From Branchiostoma floridae (lineage: Eukaryota; Chordata; Leptocardii; Amphioxiformes; Branchiostomatidae), in NCBI RefSeq assembly GCF_000003815.2, contig NC_049992.1:13858841-13922840 (forward strand): DNA of 64,000 nt, written 5' to 3'. The position numbers were made by a program, and so were the translations under genes. The notes beneath the pieces were generated by a model, which worked only from the letters and a program-made list of their open reading frames with translations, was not told where the DNA came from and searched no databases. Shown here in pieces: positions 52,418-63,365 of this stretch. The number at the start of each line of letters is the position of its first letter. The stretch's first letter is position 1.

Positions 52418-52856
52418 CTTGGACAATCTTTAGTCAACAATGGCTTAGTCCACTATAATATGGGTAAGAGGGCAGTTCTATAAAATAAACAACAAAAGTG
52501 AGCTATCACCATTTGGTTATACATGAGCAAACAACAACAGAATTAATCTCAATATAATTGTTTGAAATATGTATCTTTAGTTTTACTACCTGATATGAAT
52601 TTTGGAATCACACTATTAAACAAAGAACCCTCCTGATGGCAAAGGTATCGTCGAATCATGAAAGGAAGATTTCATTAATTGAAGGTTAGTGCAGTTAAGT
52701 ATAACCTAATTCCATCTTGACTAATTCCTCTCCATATATCCTATATCTAATGCAAATATACTTTACTATAAATTATCAGTGTTTTAATGTATCTTTAACT
52801 TGATTAAGAACATTTTCAAGCTTTCGCGAAACAAGTTTCTTACCCCCATTTTGACA
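52418..52856. promoter_or_regulatory. shared divergent promoter of the two KBTBD-like genes
   Basis: Only 439 bp separate the two outward-facing start codons, so both transcripts must start here or share control sequence. AAGATGGC sits at the start codon of the minus gene (52420-52413) and AAGATGGCGGG at an in-frame ATG of the plus gene (52872-52882). These fit the YY1 consensus AANATGGCGNC, often found near start codons in TATA-less promoters. The region between is AT-rich. Confidence 0.6.
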
Positions 52857-55827
52857 ATGGTAGAACCAACACGAAAGATGGCGGGTTCGGCTGGAAAATA
52901 CGACTTCAGAATGTCCAAATTTAATTCTGACCACTTTTCTACTTCCTTCGCGTGGTTCAGGACCTTGCGGGAGGAACAGAAGCTGGTGGATGTCGTCCTG
53001 AACGTAAACGGGAAAGATTTCCACTGCCACCGGGCTGTAATGGCGGCATGCAGCCCGTATTTTCACGCGATGTTCACAGGTCAGCTTTTCGTTTTGAGCA
53101 GGCGCATGCACTTGTTATGTGTGTACGTTCGTTTGTTTATGCATGTGTGTTTGTGTGCCATTGTTATGTTTTGACCTAATACTATTGCATACACGTATAC
53201 TGCTTATTCTCCTTGCTGGACTGGATATTCAGTGAGAAGACGATCTTGATTCTTGAATATCTGGATAGTCATTAGAATTCAGAAATACAGTCTGAAATTT
53301 GGATTAAAGGTTCATGAACTTGATGAAGAGAACAAGTTATTAGCTATGAACGTATGTATTTTCAACCCAAAGTTAGATTTATGAAGTATTGTCTTAAACA
53401 GAACATGTACATAAAGTTGCACTGCTATTAATTACCTGTATCATGTTTGATATGTAGAGGCTTACAGCACTTGCTACATTCTCAGTGTACACAGCAGTCC
53501 CAGACTCTACTGGTGTATTGACATTGTTTCATTGTTAAAAGTATGTTTGAATTGAACTCTTATATCCAAAATCCTCTCTCCACACATGTAACACAAAAGG
53601 AAACTTGTCGGAGAGCCGTCAGGAGAAAATCCAGCTACAGGACGATACAGCCGCAGGTGTGAAGGTAGAGGTGGCCGCCATGGAGGAGGTCGTCCACTAC
53701 GCGTACAGCGGGGAGGTCCGTGTTTCCTCCGATAACGTCCAGCAACTCTACGTGGCAGCGGACCTGTTCCAGATAGACTTCATCCTGCAGCACTGTCTAC
53801 AGTACATGGAGGGACAGCTCGACTCCTCCAACTGTTTTGGGATCTTCAGTTTTGCGGACATGTTCGGTGCCCGGAAGCTCAGAGAGAGGAGTCTGAAGTA
53901 CATCTGTAGCAGGTTTGGGGAGGTCTCACGGGAGGAGGAGTTTTTCCAGCTCAGCCCCGGACAACTGTGTGACATTCTCAGCAGCGATGACCTAGCAATA
54001 TCAGTAGGTCTTAGAATCATTTCATGAAATTTGGTACATTGTTGAAGCAATTCATTCAGAATAAAATTAAAAGTTGTTTCAGTTGGTCAAGTTTATTTTA
54101 CATTACACATCATAGAAATTTACATTTTTATTTTACCGTTTACCTTTCTGGTTTTTAAAAGAGTGTTAGTCATAAGGCTTGGTATCACTATCAGTTTCAA
54201 TAGCATCAAACGGTGTTTATTTTGTCCAAACATGTATGTCTATTGAATGATTGGTACTATTATGGCTGGATGTAATCGGGAAATTTTTTTGTGATATACT
54301 TAGGAAGCACTTTAAAGTAGTCCATGATTGATACACAGCAAAGAATGTGTACATCTACTAGTACAATTAATGATATCATGTTGAAAAATGCTCCATTTGA
54401 ATGATGGCGAGGTGACATTTATTGTTGCGTTATGTTGTACAGTATACAAACAGCAGCACTGTTCATAATGTTTGTCAGAACAAGAAGGTTATGTGATATA
54501 ACCTCCTTGGTCAGAACCAAAGTAAACGTACTACATCATGTATGTTACTATAGTATTGTTTCCCTGATGGTTGATATCCATACCAACACGGCCATGTGTT
54601 TTAACAAACCCTTCATGTTACCTGCAGGATGAGATGTCAGTGTGGAGTGCAGTGATCAGCTGGATCATGCACACACCAAACTCCAGGAGAGACAGTCTCG
54701 TGGACGCCCTGACCTGCATACGGCTTCCTCTCCTACGGGACAGCGATGTGGACTGGATCTCGGAGTACATCACTATGTCTCAGCTGGAGCAGGAGGTGGA
54801 TGGACCAATGACATCCATGGACAAGGCTGTGGAGTTCTGGAAGGAGCAGCAGAGTTCTGCTCACCACAGAGTTGGGGAGGCGGAGGAGATGGTGGTCGTG
54901 TTTAAGGCCCGGCAGAGACTCGAGCCTGGCGTTGCCACCGCTGGTCAGACAGACATTGAAGCGGATGAGCTGGCATGTTTTACCAGGGATGGAAGGGTGT
55001 ACAGCACAACTAAACCATGTGTGGGATCCCTCCTGCCACTGGGAGTGGTTTCTTCTCACGAGTGGAGCATCTACGTTTTTGCCTTCCCCGAAACTTCGTA
55101 CCCGTCTTTCCATAAGTACGACTGCATACAGAATGAGTGGACTCAGCTGGCCTCCCCTCCCTCAAGACACGACTACAAGAATCCGTACGTCGCACAAGTG
55201 GGGGATAAAATCTACCTTTTCTTCTCTTCCGGTCAGACAGAAAACATGCACTGCTTTGACACGCGGCTGCAAGAGTGGAGGGTTCTCTCTGTTGTGCCCC
55301 GCGTTGTGTTCACGGACACCATGCTCGCCGTTGTTGACAAGTGCATCTACGCCGTCAGCTGCGAGTTCCTCTTCCGTTACAACTCCATTGGAGAGGAGTG
55401 GACCAAACTGTGGAGCCTGGCCGACTCCGGAGTCACTGTGGACAGAATCCGTGGGGTTGTCGGGGTCAGGAACACCATATACTGCTTATCACAGGACACG
55501 CTGTACGCCTACAGCACAGAGCGTAACCAATGGAGACAGCTAGACACAACGGGAGTTCCAGGTGTGATCACAACAAGCAGTGTGGACTCAGGACCGCACC
55601 TGGTCAGTTTCCTGGGCCACCTTCACGTGTTGGTCGCGTACAAGGGAGTGGCGATAGTCGGGTACAGGTTTAGTGAAGTGGAGAACAAGTGGGAGTTGGC
55701 CCTGCACATTCCATGCACGTATTACATCGGCACACAGTTCCACTGTATCACTGCAAAACTGTTTGCCTCTCGACTTGGAACCGGAGAACTCTTCAAAGAT
55801 CCACTGCATGAGATAGATGGAACATAG
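52857..55827 (+). CDS. BTB-BACK-Kelch protein, KBTBD-like, 608 aa
   Basis: Three exons, 52857-53079, 53600-54003 and 54628-55827, with GT/AG borders and consistent phases (1, then 0). The first ATG (52857) has A at -3 and G at +4; the next in-frame ATG at 52875, inside a YY1-like motif, is an alternative start. BTB is about residues 35-140 (LVDVVLNVNGKDFHCHRAVM, SPYFHAMFTGNLSE), BACK about 145-250 (FFQLSPGQLCDILSSDDLA, VWSAVISWI) and Kelch about 265-590 (HKYDCIQNEWTQLASPP, FDTRLQEWRVLS). The end, FHCITAKLFASRL, matches the KBTBD2/8/12-type C-terminus. Expected role: Cullin-3 substrate adaptor. A poly(A) signal is at 56359. Confidence 0.94.
54482..54508. repeat. foldback sequence ending CCTCCTTGGT
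   Basis: Arms AAGAAGGTTAT and ATAACCTCCTT (one mismatch) around GTGAT, in the last intron of the plus KBTBD-like gene. Related to the palindromes at 31847 and 58538. Confidence 0.6.
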
Positions 55828-56358
55828 ACAGAGAAGTTCAAATCCAAAAAATAGCTTACGTTGGTGCTATTAGACTTCAGCCCACAAAGGATCTATGTCT
55901 AGTTTTCAGAATGTACAGAATAACAATCGTGATTCTGTAGCAAAGTATGTAAAACTGTCATCACCAATCATTGTGTCAAGATGCCTAAAGGCATTGAACA
56001 AGTCTCTCAAGCTTTTTTTTACATACTTGTACTGTGATGTTACTCTGATCAAAGAGCTACAAGGTAGATTTGTGTTTATTTATAAGATTCCATGTAACAT
56101 GTTTGATGATAACGTACACAAAGCTGATATAATATTTTTAGTTTTTCCATGTTAGATTCTACTATGATAAGTAGATATGAGTGAAAAAATAGTTTTGTTA
56201 TAATCTCTATAAAAATGTAACTCATTTATAGTATAAGAGTAAAGGTTGTTTTGATGTCAAAAAGACATTTGTGTTGTCGTACTGTCACAACTCTTTGTAA
56301 TGTTAGATGCAATTCACTCAAGTAGTATAGTCATTCCGCAATACATTTTATATCTTCT

Positions 56359-56364
56359 AATAAA
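56359..56364 (+). terminator. poly(A) signal AATAAA
   Basis: AATAAA 532 bp after the stop of the plus KBTBD-like gene, followed by a GT-rich stretch (TGTGTCATGTCTTGG), as expected for a cleavage site. Confidence 0.7.
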
Positions 56365-57762
56365 ATGTGTCATGTCTTGGTAAAAAATGCATAAACATCC
56401 TGTGTACTGGCATATTGTTGTCATCTCAGCTTTAGGATATTTTTCATTGTTTTTTTACCTGATAGGGATTAGATGTTGTATTTTTGTACTATTCACGATA
56501 CACTTTATTACCCACTCTTCTCGGTCAAAACCTGCATATCTAAATTCGAAACAAAACATAGAAACACACGCAAAATTTGTCCCATGGTAGATAAAAAAAG
56601 GTACATCGTCTTGTCGATAGAACTGCATATTTTGACAAACAGCGAGGATCAATTTACTGTTATAGCTAATTTCCTAAAACATACCCAAAGTAAAATATTG
56701 TTGGATGAGAAGTTTGAAAGATGATCCTAGAGCACTGTGTGGATGGATGATGGTACCAAGAGAATGAATGACAGTCAAGGTGGAAAAGAAATTATTTGAG
56801 GGGTGATAGGCTAATGTAGGAGCAACATATTTTATCATCAAGGTCAATCGTATAAAATTTCAGAGCATTTACATTTCCATCTCTATCTAATATGTAGTTC
56901 TATTAAACCACACAACGTAAAACATCAATTGCCAAGCTTTATCAAATGTGCGCATCGCTCGATTAACGAAACTTCAAAGATAAGCGTTACCGTGCATGTG
57001 GGCATACATGCCATCTACATGTGGATTTAAACAGAAAAAATTAATTTAATTTGATTGACTTTTAAACAGCTGATGAGCAAGACGATGTAGAACTCCACCA
57101 TTGTGTATCTTGTGTTAATACACACATACATCCACACGTGCGTTTTCCAATATTTGTTTTGCAATCCATGGCATACTAGTATACATTTGCTTCTGTAAGA
57201 TTATTATTATCAAGCTGAATGGACACGTCTACCAGTACCTAGCCTGATTTAATCGCGCTTCTCAGGCCCGTCGTACATTGCCGCGCGTCTACAAGCTCCG
57301 GATAGCGGAGTTTGCGTTACACAGACTAACCAGTACCATCCTCCGCTTCTGTGAACTTTAGTAAGGGTCCGTTTTACCAAGAAAATAACGCGTGAAATCG
57401 TGTACGTTCAAGTGTGTCTCATGGAGTTGTACATAGAAAACTGAATGCAGCTTAGACTGGTGTAGCTTAGATTGATCTAGCTTCGACCTAGCGGCCGATA
57501 ATCAGCGACCCTGTACAAAAATAAATGGCCAGTAAAAGTGTATTATGAGCCAAAAAAAAAAGGCCCAGAGAGCGGCCTGGTACGCTCCGAGTCTACATAC
57601 ATGGACATACTAAAACAACATTGCAGCCTGTTATACCTTGCTGTAAAACTGACTGAATTAAGTTAGTTTTTGTCCTAAAATAGTCACCTTACCATATACA
57701 ACATAACATACTTATCAACAATCGATACACGCCGACTTATCACAAACAAATAAGCCTGTTGG

Positions 57763-57996
57763 AAGACTGACTAATTTTAATGGTGCGCCGGTACTGCTGC
57801 AGTACTACATCTAATTATTCGACGCGATGCGGTGCGGTGTCCACGCACTCGCGCCCATCCTAACACTTGTGTTGGTGTTTCTCTGTGTGTGTGAAGAGTA
57901 TGAATGCATCGTGAGGGAGAACTGTGTAGGGGTGATGCAGAAAGACTGACTAATTTTAATGGTGCGCCGGTACTGCTGCAGTACTACATCTAATTA
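57763..57996. repeat. 55-bp direct repeat, two copies 179 bp apart
   Basis: 57763-57817 and 57942-57996 are identical or nearly so, starting AAGACTGACTAATTTTAATG and ending ACTACATCTAATTA. Each copy has the near-palindrome GTACTGCTGCAGTAC. The 124-bp spacer is unrelated GC-rich sequence. Confidence 0.85.
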
Positions 57997-58537
57997 ATAG
58001 GCGTCGCTTTTGATCCATGGACATGGTATGCAGTGAAAACAGGTTGACTTAAATAATAGCTGTCGTTTTCACTAGCCGCGGGCGACTGTAGGTCTACTAG
58101 TATCTATCGCTATGCTCTCGACCTACGCATAGCTTCACGTACTAGATATATTTCATTGAGTTACATTGTAGCTCACCATTTGTCTTGGGCACTCTTTTGA
58201 AATATCCAGGTTAACATAGGAGGTAAAACGGTGTGAAAGTACATAACGTTACCTTTGGTAACTGGGGCGGGGAAGGTAGACTTACGACAACGTACACGGG
58301 ACAACTCAATTGCCTCATGTTAAAGGAAAGTAAAGCCTAAAGGGTTGAGTTTCTATAGTGTCGAAAGATAGGTTTCATAGCGGTAAGAAGAGCAACATAC
58401 CGCACACCTGTGACCTGTCTGTCATCTGTGTAATTTATCGTAAGTTTACGTTTGAGGCAAGACTGACTGATTTTATGGATGATATCAATTTTCGACAGCT
58501 GTCAAAAAGAAAAGGAGTTATGCCAGTTTGTTACAGC

Positions 58538-58567
58538 AAGGGGCTTTTATCCTGATAAAAGCTCCTT
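58538..58567. repeat. hairpin ending CTCCTTGGT
   Basis: 14-bp arms AAGGGGCTTTTATC and GATAAAAGCTCCTT (one mismatch), loop CT. Flanked by the direct repeat GTTACAGCAAGG. Confidence 0.75.
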
Positions 58568-59687
58568 GGTTACAGCAAGGACCAAGGACACATATACGTT
58601 GTATTTGTTGAACTTTTGTTCAATTTGTTTGTGATATGTCTTGGAAATTTATTTATTTGTTATGTGTCAGAATATGTACAGTACCGCAACCATTCTACTA
58701 AAGGTTAGTAATAATATATAATAGTACAAAAATGTAGTTAGTAATAATATAAGCACATATAACCGCCTTAGCCTACGTTTTTCCGTCTGACGTAGACAAA
58801 CTATTTTGATTCACCCTTAGGAACACTTCCCTTTCTTAAATCCTTGTAATTATATAATCGCCTACGAGTACCAGTCGGCAACATATTTTCTTGCGTAATT
58901 GACTTCCTGAATTTAGCACATCAGGCATAACCGAGCCTACTGAATCTAGTATTAAGCAATATGCCCCCCATGTAGCATGAAATGAAATATCAAAATGAAA
59001 TACCAAAGACACATTTGAACACAACATTGGTTTATTTGATCCAAATGCCAAGAGCAGAACAGAGGAAGGTGCATGTTTTCCCCAAGTGTATAAATGTACA
59101 TGACATCATTCTAGCATGGTATCCAGCCTTCTTAGCTTTGGTCCGCTCATGGCAGTAGCATAACTAGGGCAGACAAACCTGACAAGGCTGGACTCCAGGC
59201 TAACATCATTCCATTGTGGCTATTTATCCACCATCATATTCATAATCTGATAGCGTCACGGCTCTTAAAGAAATATTAGATTACAGAAATGTACAAATAA
59301 TGTTTGTAAATAATTTTTTTTTAAACATCAATCTTTACAGGGGGCAAAATAATGAATAAAATCCATAGAATTTCATTTGTGAAAAACACATAATTCACAG
59401 TATGCGAGGTATGAAAATAGCTCTACTATGATTCCAATATATTTTTGCTGATATGTATTCACCTCTGTTGTTTATTTAGATAAGGCCATAGCACTTTGAT
59501 TGTTTCCGTTCTTCCACCGCCCACAGAAGTGTGCATTACCACAATTCTTTATAGGGTAAAGTGGACCTGGCATGGTTACAGACATTTCATTGCTGATACT
59601 CCTTGAATGCTGGTAATCCTACATTGAGGTATACAGTTGGTAGACATTGCTTAAAGTTGTCAAATGACACACAGGAAATAATGTTAT

Positions 59688-59730
59688 ACAGTGTATATTA
59701 CAATATACACTATATTACAATATACACTGT
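59688..59730. repeat. AT-rich inverted repeat
   Basis: Perfect 12-bp arms ACAGTGTATATT and AATATACACTGT around 19 bp that repeat the same motif. Confidence 0.8.
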
Positions 59731-60303
59731 TGATACATATTTTCTGGTGATGTTATTGTGTCTATAAAAAGCTGTAAACGTCATGATCCTGAGCTCGGAT
59801 TAGGCCCAACAGATCTATTTTCTTGAGATTACATTAAGAAAATAGGTATGATTAGTACTGTTCTCTCAGGTAATTTAGTTGCTCTTTTGCCTCCTTATTT
59901 CAAAATGTCCAAAACCCAAGGAAATAGATTTTGTGGCCTTGTCTTTACGTGATATACAGATAATTGTATGGCAGTCATAAACTTGAACAGATCAATTGAC
60001 ATTTAGGCTCCCCTATTTACAAATATTTCCACTTTAAAAACAAAAATTTACTTAAACACAGCATCTCCATATGTCTGTGAGTAACGTTTAAAAAAATGCA
60101 GGGCAGTTTAAAGTAAAATCATTTTTTGAAAATTAATCCCAAAAGGATTTCATTCAGCTTAGTATTATGGCAAGGACCAAAAAATGCAAAATCAGTTGGG
60201 ACAAGAACCAACACTTAACATTTTGGTGTTTTAAAAAGGGAAAATTTCAGAAGTCAGAAATTGAATCATTGTCAATATAAGAACATATCATATGAAAACT
60301 CCC

Positions 60304-60309
60304 TTTATT
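60304..60309 (-). terminator. poly(A) signal of SLC35F6
   Basis: TTTATT on the plus strand, so AATAAA on the minus strand, 87 bp after the stop codon at 60396. Other AATAAA motifs further on (near 59473 and 59034) could give longer 3' UTRs. Confidence 0.5.
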
Positions 60310-60395
60310 GCACCAGTGTTGGGGGTTTGTGGCAATCTGCCAATAAATCATTATTAAAAATATGTCTTGACTTGTTAAGAAATGTGCCTGAATTG

Positions 60396-63365
60396 TTACG
60401 GATAATTTGGCTCAACGTCGTTATCTTGAATGAGGGGCCTCTTTTCATCAAGACTGACCTGGTGCGCGGGGCCTAGGATACCAAAACGACGCAGGAGCGG
60501 AACAAACAACATGTCGTTGTACACTGCCGTTCCCGATAGGAGGATGACAAAACCAATCGCTTGGAGATACTGAAAGTCTTCCCACCCTACAGCGAGACTA
60601 AACACCCAGATAACGAGAGTACGGACACTGTCCAATACCATCCTCGTCGTGGCACTCATCTCCTTGGTAACGCTAAGGCCTGCAAAATTGAAGAAGGCAA
60701 TGCTGATGATGGTTCCAAAAACACCCAGGGCAATATTTCTGTTGTTGCTTATCTGCCACAGGCCGTCCAACGCGTCTTCGAACACACCGCGAGGATTGGC
60801 GCCGAAGGGAGGGCCGACTTTGATGAAGTAGAACGGGAACAGGAGAGTGGTCAGCACGGTGAAACCAAAAAATCCTGTGGAGGAAATAGCAGATATAAGG
60901 CGGTCAGCCTTAATACCGGAAACCACAGGAATCCACAAGAAACCACATGAAGGAGTGTATAATCTACTGAAATACAGTGACATACTGTATTTCAGTAGAT
61001 TATACACTCCTCTGATATAAAGTACATTTACTGAGAAACAACAATGCTCATATGGTGACATTCATTTTGTCAGACTACTTCTTTCCCCACACATATTTAA
61101 TTTCTTTCAGATAAGATTCAGATTCAGATCAGCCTATCTCCTACACAGGTTCCCAGGTTAGTTAGTCCACACTGCAATTGTATAATGTTTGTTACCTTCC
61201 CAACCTAGCCCCTGCATGGGTTTTCTGACTGCTTAACTATATGTGAACATGTTCCAGTTCCATCTTCCCATCCTATCAACCTGTATGGGTTTCCTGCTTA
61301 ACCCACTCTACATGCACACGGGACATTACCTCTACAGATTACCCCTGCATGGGTTTCCTGTTTAACCCACCCTCTGTGCAAATGTTACCTCACCTTCCCA
61401 GCCTATCTCTCTATGGGTTACTTGTTTAACCCACCCTCTGTGCAAATGGAACCTCACCTTCCCAGTCTATCTCTCTATGGGTTACTTGTTTAACCCACCC
61501 TCTGTGCAAATGTTACCTCACCTTCCCAGTCTATCTCTATGGGTTTCCAACTTAACCCACCCTTTGTATAAATGGAACCAGTCCATCTCTGTAACATGTT
61601 ATAGGTTTCTTACCTAACCCACCCTGTATGCAAATGGAACCTTACCTTCCCAGCCTATCTCTATGGGTTTCCAACTTAACCCACCCTTTGTATACATGTA
61701 ACCAGCCTATCTCTGTAATGTGTTATGGGTTTCTTATCTAACCCACCCTGTATGCAAATGGACCCTTACCTTCCCAGCCCACCCCCTGCATTGGTGGGAT
61801 GTTTTGTCCTGAGACAAACTTTTCCTCCACCACCATCTGGATAGCAGCAATGACCTGGGCCATCAGGATCAGCAAATCACCTGAAAATACATGTATCATT
61901 AAAGATATGTAAATGCTGTACATGAAAAAACACACACACATAGACTTAGATCATGAGAAAATGAAATGATGACCCTGTTTTATCAGCAGGGATAAACAAG
62001 TCCACTAGCCCTATTGTCCAGGGCAAGTGAAAGTGCTGTTCGGGCAAGTGCATGTCCTACCCCACTTGTCCGATCGGGCAAGATTTTTCCATTGATTTTA
62101 GTGCAATTTTGATATACTTGTTACTTTTTACAGTCATGACATCAGCAATTGTCTACAGAGAATTCCATTGCTGGAAGTGAAAATGCATATACTAGTAACA
62201 GTGACATTTGAATTTTGGGCAAGTGAAAAATTGGTTCGGGCAAGTACATTTTTTATGTGCTTGCCCGATAGGACAAGTGGATTTTAGAAAACTTGTTCAA
62301 CCCTGATCAGTAACTGGGGTAACATGGCATCCCAAAAACTACATGATAGCCCAACTCCTGGTCATGAATACAAAAAACTTCTAACAAGACACCTGCTAAG
62401 TCATACAAATGTACATTGAAAAATAAAAGCCTAATAGATACACAAAAATGCAATCCTGTCCAATCGATCACACTGCATTAAATTTTTGTAATCAGAGATC
62501 TAGACCATGCCAGACTGACCTGTGATGACCCCGTTTGTGCTGACACCAGTCTCCGGAGTCTTAAAGATGAAGTCAGACACGCCCACCAGGATCAGACCAA
62601 TCAGAACGAAGAAGATCCCACACCAGTGATGCCAGTCAAGCTTCCTCCCGAGGAACGCCACAGACAGCAGCCCGGTGAAGATGATGACGGCACCGCGCAG
62701 CATTTGGAAGCTCGACGCGTACGTCAGGGTCAGTCCGATGTACATCAGGGAAGTGCCTGGAAAAACAGTCATCTGTCTTTAGATATTAAAGCTTTTCTAA
62801 CATCAATAGCTTATTACACATCCATGAAACACTATATTTGTTGTCTAACAGTTTGTATTTCCAATGGCTCCATAAGAAATGTTGACAAATTGTTTTGTGC
62901 TTTCTAAAGTTATGAAAAAGTCCAGCCTCAATACTGCACTATCAGCAACAATGGCCTGTTGTTATACCATTAATGTGTAGTACATATAAGTAGTTGCTGA
63001 AATACAAGCTGGTGTTATTAATTCTAATGTTTTCAGCTGCCATTCCACTTATGTATTCTAACCTGGAAAAATTGTGGATACAGAAAGCCTGCATTTTATC
63101 TTCAGAGCTTACTAGTAAAAAGATTTCAAGGACAAAGTTAATTGAGGTACGAGGACAACGTTAGTTGAGGTACAGCTTTACACAAGGCTTGCTAGTATTT
63201 ATTGTTTTGCTGACCTGTCATGTCACACAGTGCAGGAGCCAGGAACACCAGTGGGTTGAACTTCTGGTTCCCGACGTCCACGGATTTTTTGGCGCAGCGG
63301 TGGTACAACACCCAGATCTTAAACACCACCAGACAGGAAAACTCTCCAATAAACATGCCAGAAGC
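60396..63365 (-). CDS. SLC35F6: SLC35F6, nucleotide-sugar/DMT-type transporter, 5' end off window
   Basis: Four coding exons in transcript order: 63365-63215, 62756-62520, 61880-61770 and 60874-60396. All borders are GT/AG and the internal junctions are all phase 1. They encode about 325 residues ending PNYP. The whole vertebrate protein is about 371 aa, so one N-terminal exon of roughly 45-50 codons is missing, presumably beyond 64000. Strongly conserved stretches: GMFIGEFSCL, LAPALCDMTGTSLMY, SSFQMLRGAVIIFTG, GDLLILMAQVIAAIQMVVEE, NPRGVFEDALD, IAFFNFAGLSVTKEMSATTR, MVLDSVRT. It is a multi-pass membrane protein of the drug/metabolite transporter superfamily; the mammalian protein is reported at lysosomal and mitochondrial membranes and linked to ANT2 and cell survival. 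The tail has an acidic dileucine motif (EKRPLI), fitting lysosomal sorting. The transported substrate is not known. Confidence 0.95.
60950..61012. repeat. long perfect hairpin in an SLC35F6 intron
   Basis: Left arm 60951-60978 and right arm 60984-61011 are perfect inverses over 28 bp (starting AGGAGTGTATAATC) with a 5-base loop, GACAT. It lies in the last intron, about 75 bp upstream of the final exon's acceptor in transcript order. Confidence 0.95.
61185..61790. repeat. intronic minisatellite carrying copies of the splice donor
   Basis: Units of about 62-64 bp, in places a 124-bp double unit, repeat CCTTCCCAGCCTATCTCTATGG and TAACCCACCCT. The rightmost unit overlaps the 3' end of the SLC35F6 exon at 61770 and its donor. 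Read on the minus strand, units contain GGGAAG followed by GTAAGG, GTGAGG or GTAACA at about 61645, 61521, 61457, 61393 and 61195. These copy the authentic junction GGGAAG/GTAAGG at 61770/61769. Confidence 0.88.
61987..62305. mobile_element. CAGGG-type TIR element in an SLC35F6 intron
   Basis: Ends CAGGGATAAACAAGT and ACTTGTTCAACCCTG are inverted with two mismatches. Inner parts repeat GGGCAAGTG and its inverse CACTTGTCC. The flanks share only ATCAG directly outside each end, so the target duplication is 5 bp at most, or decayed. CAGGG ends suggest hAT, but the missing 8-bp duplication leaves that open. No open frame. Confidence 0.65.

Larger units (their letters stand above)
56380..60303. 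other. intergenic between two 3' ends
   Basis: About 3.9 kb between the tails of the KBTBD-like gene (+) and SLC35F6 (-). It holds a 55-bp direct repeat, a hairpin and a palindrome (listed separately). Open frames here are short and unremarkable. Confidence 0.6.

Noticed and set aside
54872..55543. 223-codon plus-strand frame
   Set aside because: Alternative frame within the Kelch exon; GC-rich coding DNA often stays open in other frames.
60561..60950. 129-codon plus-strand frame
   Set aside because: Antisense to the last SLC35F6 exon; no signal of its own.
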